A DNA stretch of 37,775 nt. It comes from Deltaproteobacteria bacterium. GTDB taxonomy: Bacteria > Myxococcota_A > UBA9160 > UBA4427. The translations under genes were made by a program, and so were the position numbers. Each line of letters opens with the position of its first letter. The stretch's first letter is position 1. The notes below the pieces were generated by a model. That model searched no databases, was not told the DNA's origin, and saw only the letters and a program-made list of their open reading frames with translations. The stretch spans positions 1-37,775 of the forward strand of contig JAJDAO010000080.1 of the NCBI GenBank assembly GCA_029261835.1. Direction: 5' to 3'. This document shows, piece after piece, positions 35,163 through 37,775 of the stretch.

Positions 35163-37775
35163 ATACGCTCCACGTCGACCCGCGTGTCGCGATCCGTATG
35201 ACTGGGCTGCATGCAGATCGTCATGGGTCGGAAGTGGAACTGGCCGCCTGCCAGCTCCACCGGATTGAGGGGTGAGGGGGTCAGGTTCTGGAACCCCCTG
35301 CCGTTCTTGAACTGGAAATTCTCCCAGGCGTGATAAATGATCAGCTGAGCGGGACGTACGGAGGGAGAGACCTTGACCATGATCTCGAACGCGTCGAGAT
35401 CGTTGAAGACGCGAGCGCGCCCGCCGTCTACGATGCCACGCCGCTCGGCATCCCCTGCGTTCATGAACATCACCGGCTCACCGCGCTGCTGCTGCAGCAT
35501 GAGCTTGTCGTCGCGCCAATTGGAATGGATGCTCCAGCGAGTGTGCCCCCCATTGAGCATCAGCGGATAGTCGCCACCCGCCGTCGGCGGATCCTTGTGG
35601 ACCGGCAGCTCTTCGCCCATCTCGAGGTAGAGCTCCTGGTCGAGGTAGAACTGCATGCGCCGGCTCAGCGTCGGATAGGGCACCTTGTCAAAGACGTGCT
35701 TGGTTAGCGGCGTGATGGTCTCGCCGGGCTTGATCTCGGTCATCGTGCCGACGGTGGTGATCGACTCACCCGTCCCGCTGAAGCGCGCCCAGCCCTTCTT
35801 CTTGAGCGCCTCCCACTCCACGCCCTCGAGATTGCTCGCGCTCGCGAGCAGCGCCTCGGCCACTTTGTCGTCGTCGGTGTGACCGAACTTGCCGCCGTGA
35901 GAGAAGCGCTCCTGCAACCCCTTCAGCGGGCGCTCGCGACCGTGGCGATCGACGTAGCTCTCGAGACCCCGCGCCTCGGCCCGCCGGTCCACGGTCTCGG
36001 CCAGCCGCGAGATGATCTCCCAATCGCTCTTCGCCTCGTAGAAGGTCGTCGCCTTCTCGCCGGAGTGGATATACGGCATCAGGGGCGTCACCCACTTGTG
36101 TTCTGTCCGCTCGTACCACGCCGCCACCGGCAGAACGTAATCGGACTGCAGGGCGGTGGAGGTCATGCGCCAGTCCAGCGTCACGACAGTGTTGAGCTTG
36201 GGCCAGAGGTGCTTCAGCAACAGCGGATAGCTGCGGATGCGCCGCAGCGGGTTACTGCCGTAGACGAACATCACCCTGGGATCGTTGCCTGGCTTGGGCC
36301 AGACGCTCTGCCAGCCCTTCTCGAGCGATTCGTCGAGTACTTCGCGCACCGGCCGCTTCAGATGAGGATCCCACTCCTGCAGCTTCTCACTCGCCTCCAG
36401 CAGACCGCCGTGGATGTACCAGAACAAGGAACCGGAGGCGAGCGTGCCGGCCCTGTGTGCCGCGCGGTTGCGCTCGTAGATCAGCATCTCGTCGGTGTAG
36501 CCTTCGCCCTTGAGCCGCATCTGCTCGAACATGGTGGAGGCCATCATCCTGACCATGGAGGGCTGCAGCATGTCGCCGAGGGTCAGCATCGAGAGGAGGA
36601 ACTTCTCGAAACCATCGTGATGCAGGAACGGAAAGCCGACGAAGCCGCTGCCCTTCTTGCCGTAATTGCCCGAGAGCGCGAAGACCAGCGCCTGCGTGCG
36701 CTCCATCAGATTGCCGTGGTAGTACTTGCACATATTGCTCGACGTCACCATCGCCGCCGACTTTGCCCGGCCGATGCGAAGCGCCAGATCGCGAATCACA
36801 CCGGGCGGCGTGCCGCAGAGCTGCGATGCCTTCTCCGGGCTGTAGTCCGCCAGCCGCTGCCTCAGCAGCGAGAAGACCGTACGCACCGCCACCTTCTCGC
36901 CGTCCGCCAGCGTGACCTCGAAGCGCCCCTCCAGCTCTGGCTCCAGCTCCTCCAGCGCGAGGCTGCGCTTGGGCGCCAACACCGCGCCCTGCCGGCTGTC
37001 GTAGAGGTAGAGATCCTCCTCGCTCCCGCCCCGCTCCATGTCCGAAGCACGCAGATAAAGACGCGTGTCCTCGCGCACCAGCAGCGGCAAGTCCGTCTGC
37101 TCCGCCACGAAGTCGCGATCGACCAGACCCTCCTCGACCAGCACGTGCGCCAGCGCGAGCCCCAGTGCAGCATCGCAGCCCGCCTTTACGGGCACGTAGT
37201 GATCCGCGTGAACGGTCGAGGCACTGTAGTCCGGCGCGATGCAGACGAGCTTCGCGCCCTTGTAACGCGCCTCGGTCAGAAAGTGGGAGTTCGGGATCTG
37301 TGTATAGAGCGGATTGCTGCCCCAGATCAAGATCAGATCCGAGTAGAAGTAGTCGTCGGCCGAACGCTCGAAAACGATCTTGCCGAAGGTCTCGGCCACG
37401 CCGCGATGACCGTCACCAATCTCCGTGTTCATGTCGAGGCTGGTCGAGTCGAGCAGGAAGGAGAGGGACTGATGAGCGGCCGACATGGTGCCCATGGTGT
37501 AGAGCGGCCCGAGGTCCCAGATCACGCGATCCGGGCCCTCGCGGCTGATGGTATCGAGCATGGAGTCGGCGATGTCTTCGAGTGCCTCGTGCCACGAGAT
37601 GCGCTTCCACTGGCCCGAGCCCCGCTCGCCCACACGCTTCAGCGGGTAACGAACACGCGACGGGTCGTACATCCGCTCGCTGAAGCACCCCCCCTTCTGA
37701 CAACCACGCGGATTCGGGTCCGATACATCGGGGTTCGTCTGCGGGTAGTCGGCGACCTGCTCCTCGCGCCACACC
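35159..37775 (-). CDS. Molybdopterin oxidoreductase catalytic subunit (type II DMSO reductase family), first copy, 5' end cut by window
   Basis: The visible 871 residues run off the window's right edge, so the leader and the first FS0 ligands are missing. Visible FS0 sequence is 'NPRGCQKGGC', and a likely Mo-ligand Asp lies in 'EIGDGHRGVAETFG', corresponding to the QTWG region of the next gene. Other shared blocks are 'VRYPLKRVGERGSGQW', 'YSDLILIWGSNPLYTQIPNS', 'GGDYPLMLNGGHTRWSIHSN' and the C-terminal 'IIYHAWENFQFKNG'. It is clearly a paralogue of the downstream subunit but differs around the active site (GHRG-AETFG against MPMG-VQTWG), so the two may act on different substrates. The stop overlaps the downstream start by four bases. 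FeS and heme subunits, if encoded here, must be to the right of the window. Confidence 0.92.
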   Translation of the reverse strand, partial: VWREEQVADYPQTNPDVSDPNPRGCQKGGCFSERMYDPSRVRYPLKRVGERGSGQWKRISWHEALEDIADSMLDTISREGPDRVIWDLGPLYTMGTMSAAHQSLSFLLDSTSLDMNTEIGDGHRGVAETFGKIVFERSADDYFYSDLILIWGSNPLYTQIPNSHFLTEARYKGAKLVCIAPDYSASTVHADHYVPVKAGCDAALGLALAHVLVEEGLVDRDFVAEQTDLPLLVREDTRLYLRASDMERGGSEEDLYLYDSRQGAVLAPKRSLALEELEPELEGRFEVTLADGEKVAVRTVFSLLRQRLADYSPEKASQLCGTPPGVIRDLALRIGRAKSAAMVTSSNMCKYYHGNLMERTQALVFALSGNYGKKGSGFVGFPFLHHDGFEKFLLSMLTLGDMLQPSMVRMMASTMFEQMRLKGEGYTDEMLIYERNRAAHRAGTLASGSLFWYIHGGLLEASEKLQEWDPHLKRPVREVLDESLEKGWQSVWPKPGNDPRVMFVYGSNPLRRIRSYPLLLKHLWPKLNTVVTLDWRMTSTALQSDYVLPVAAWYERTEHKWVTPLMPYIHSGEKATTFYEAKSDWEIISRLAETVDRRAEARGLESYVDRHGRERPLKGLQERFSHGGKFGHTDDDKVAEALLASASNLEGVEWEALKKKGWARFSGTGESITTVGTMTEIKPGETITPLTKHVFDKVPYPTLSRRMQFYLDQELYLEMGEELPVHKDPPTAGGDYPLMLNGGHTRWSIHSNWRDDKLMLQQQRGEPVMFMNAGDAERRGIVDGGRARVFNDLDAFEIMVKVSPSVRPAQLIIYHAWENFQFKNGRGFQNLTPSPLNPVELAGGQFHFRPMTICMQPSHTDRDTRVDVERI

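Overview
The window reads as a high-GC (about two thirds G+C by eye), gene-dense chromosomal piece of a free-living Gram-negative bacterium. Several lipoproteins, a Tat-exported type II DMSO-reductase-family enzyme, a MotAB/ZorAB-like envelope pair, a DUF3014 protein, Hanks-type kinase and FHA signalling, and a probable selenoprotein together suggest an uncultured deltaproteobacterial-type lineage (Myxococcota, Binatota or Desulfobacterota-like). That placement is inference from gene content, not from a marker gene. No rRNA, tRNA, CRISPR array, prophage or complete insertion sequence was recognised.

Layout. 1-182 is a near-perfect inverted-repeat element that folds on itself. 189-3286 (minus) is a three-gene unit: a membrane-anchored Ser/Thr kinase, a lipoprotein, and a two-domain AhpD/carboxymuconolactone-decarboxylase-like protein read through an in-frame TGA, with a SECIS-like hairpin just after it. 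3508-5637 is a UvrD/Rep-type helicase. 5839-6768 (plus) is a membrane-anchored DUF3014 protein. 6789-10095 (minus) holds a MoxR ATPase and CoxE-like VWA pair preceded by an unknown protein. 10190-10393 is a cold-shock protein with its own terminator.

11190-14048 (plus) carries a voltage-gated-type K+ channel and a KefB/KefC-like antiporter, followed by a full-length glycine decarboxylase (gcvP, 14181-17048). 17194-20342 is a two-gene unit: a ZorA/MotA-like protein with a very long coiled-coil tail, and a ZorB/MotB/OmpA-like partner whose membrane helix has Tyr where the channel Asp is expected. A protein with two FHA domains and a divergent nucleotide-cyclase domain lies convergent to it. 22340-23374 is a gene-poor patch holding a degenerate copy of the repeat seen at 1-182.

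23375-28020 holds a large secreted hydrolase-like protein, ArfB and a double-PilZ protein. 28094-31404 holds three LPP20-type envelope proteins, two plus-strand and one divergent. 31488-37775 (minus) is a molybdenum enzyme operon: two tandem, translationally coupled catalytic subunits (the first cut by the window end) followed by a TorD-type chaperone.

The most interesting items are the CxxU selenoprotein with its hairpin, the ZorAB-like pair without the usual channel Asp and without visible ZorC/D/E genes, the tandem molybdoenzyme subunits, and the palindromic element with a decayed relative.
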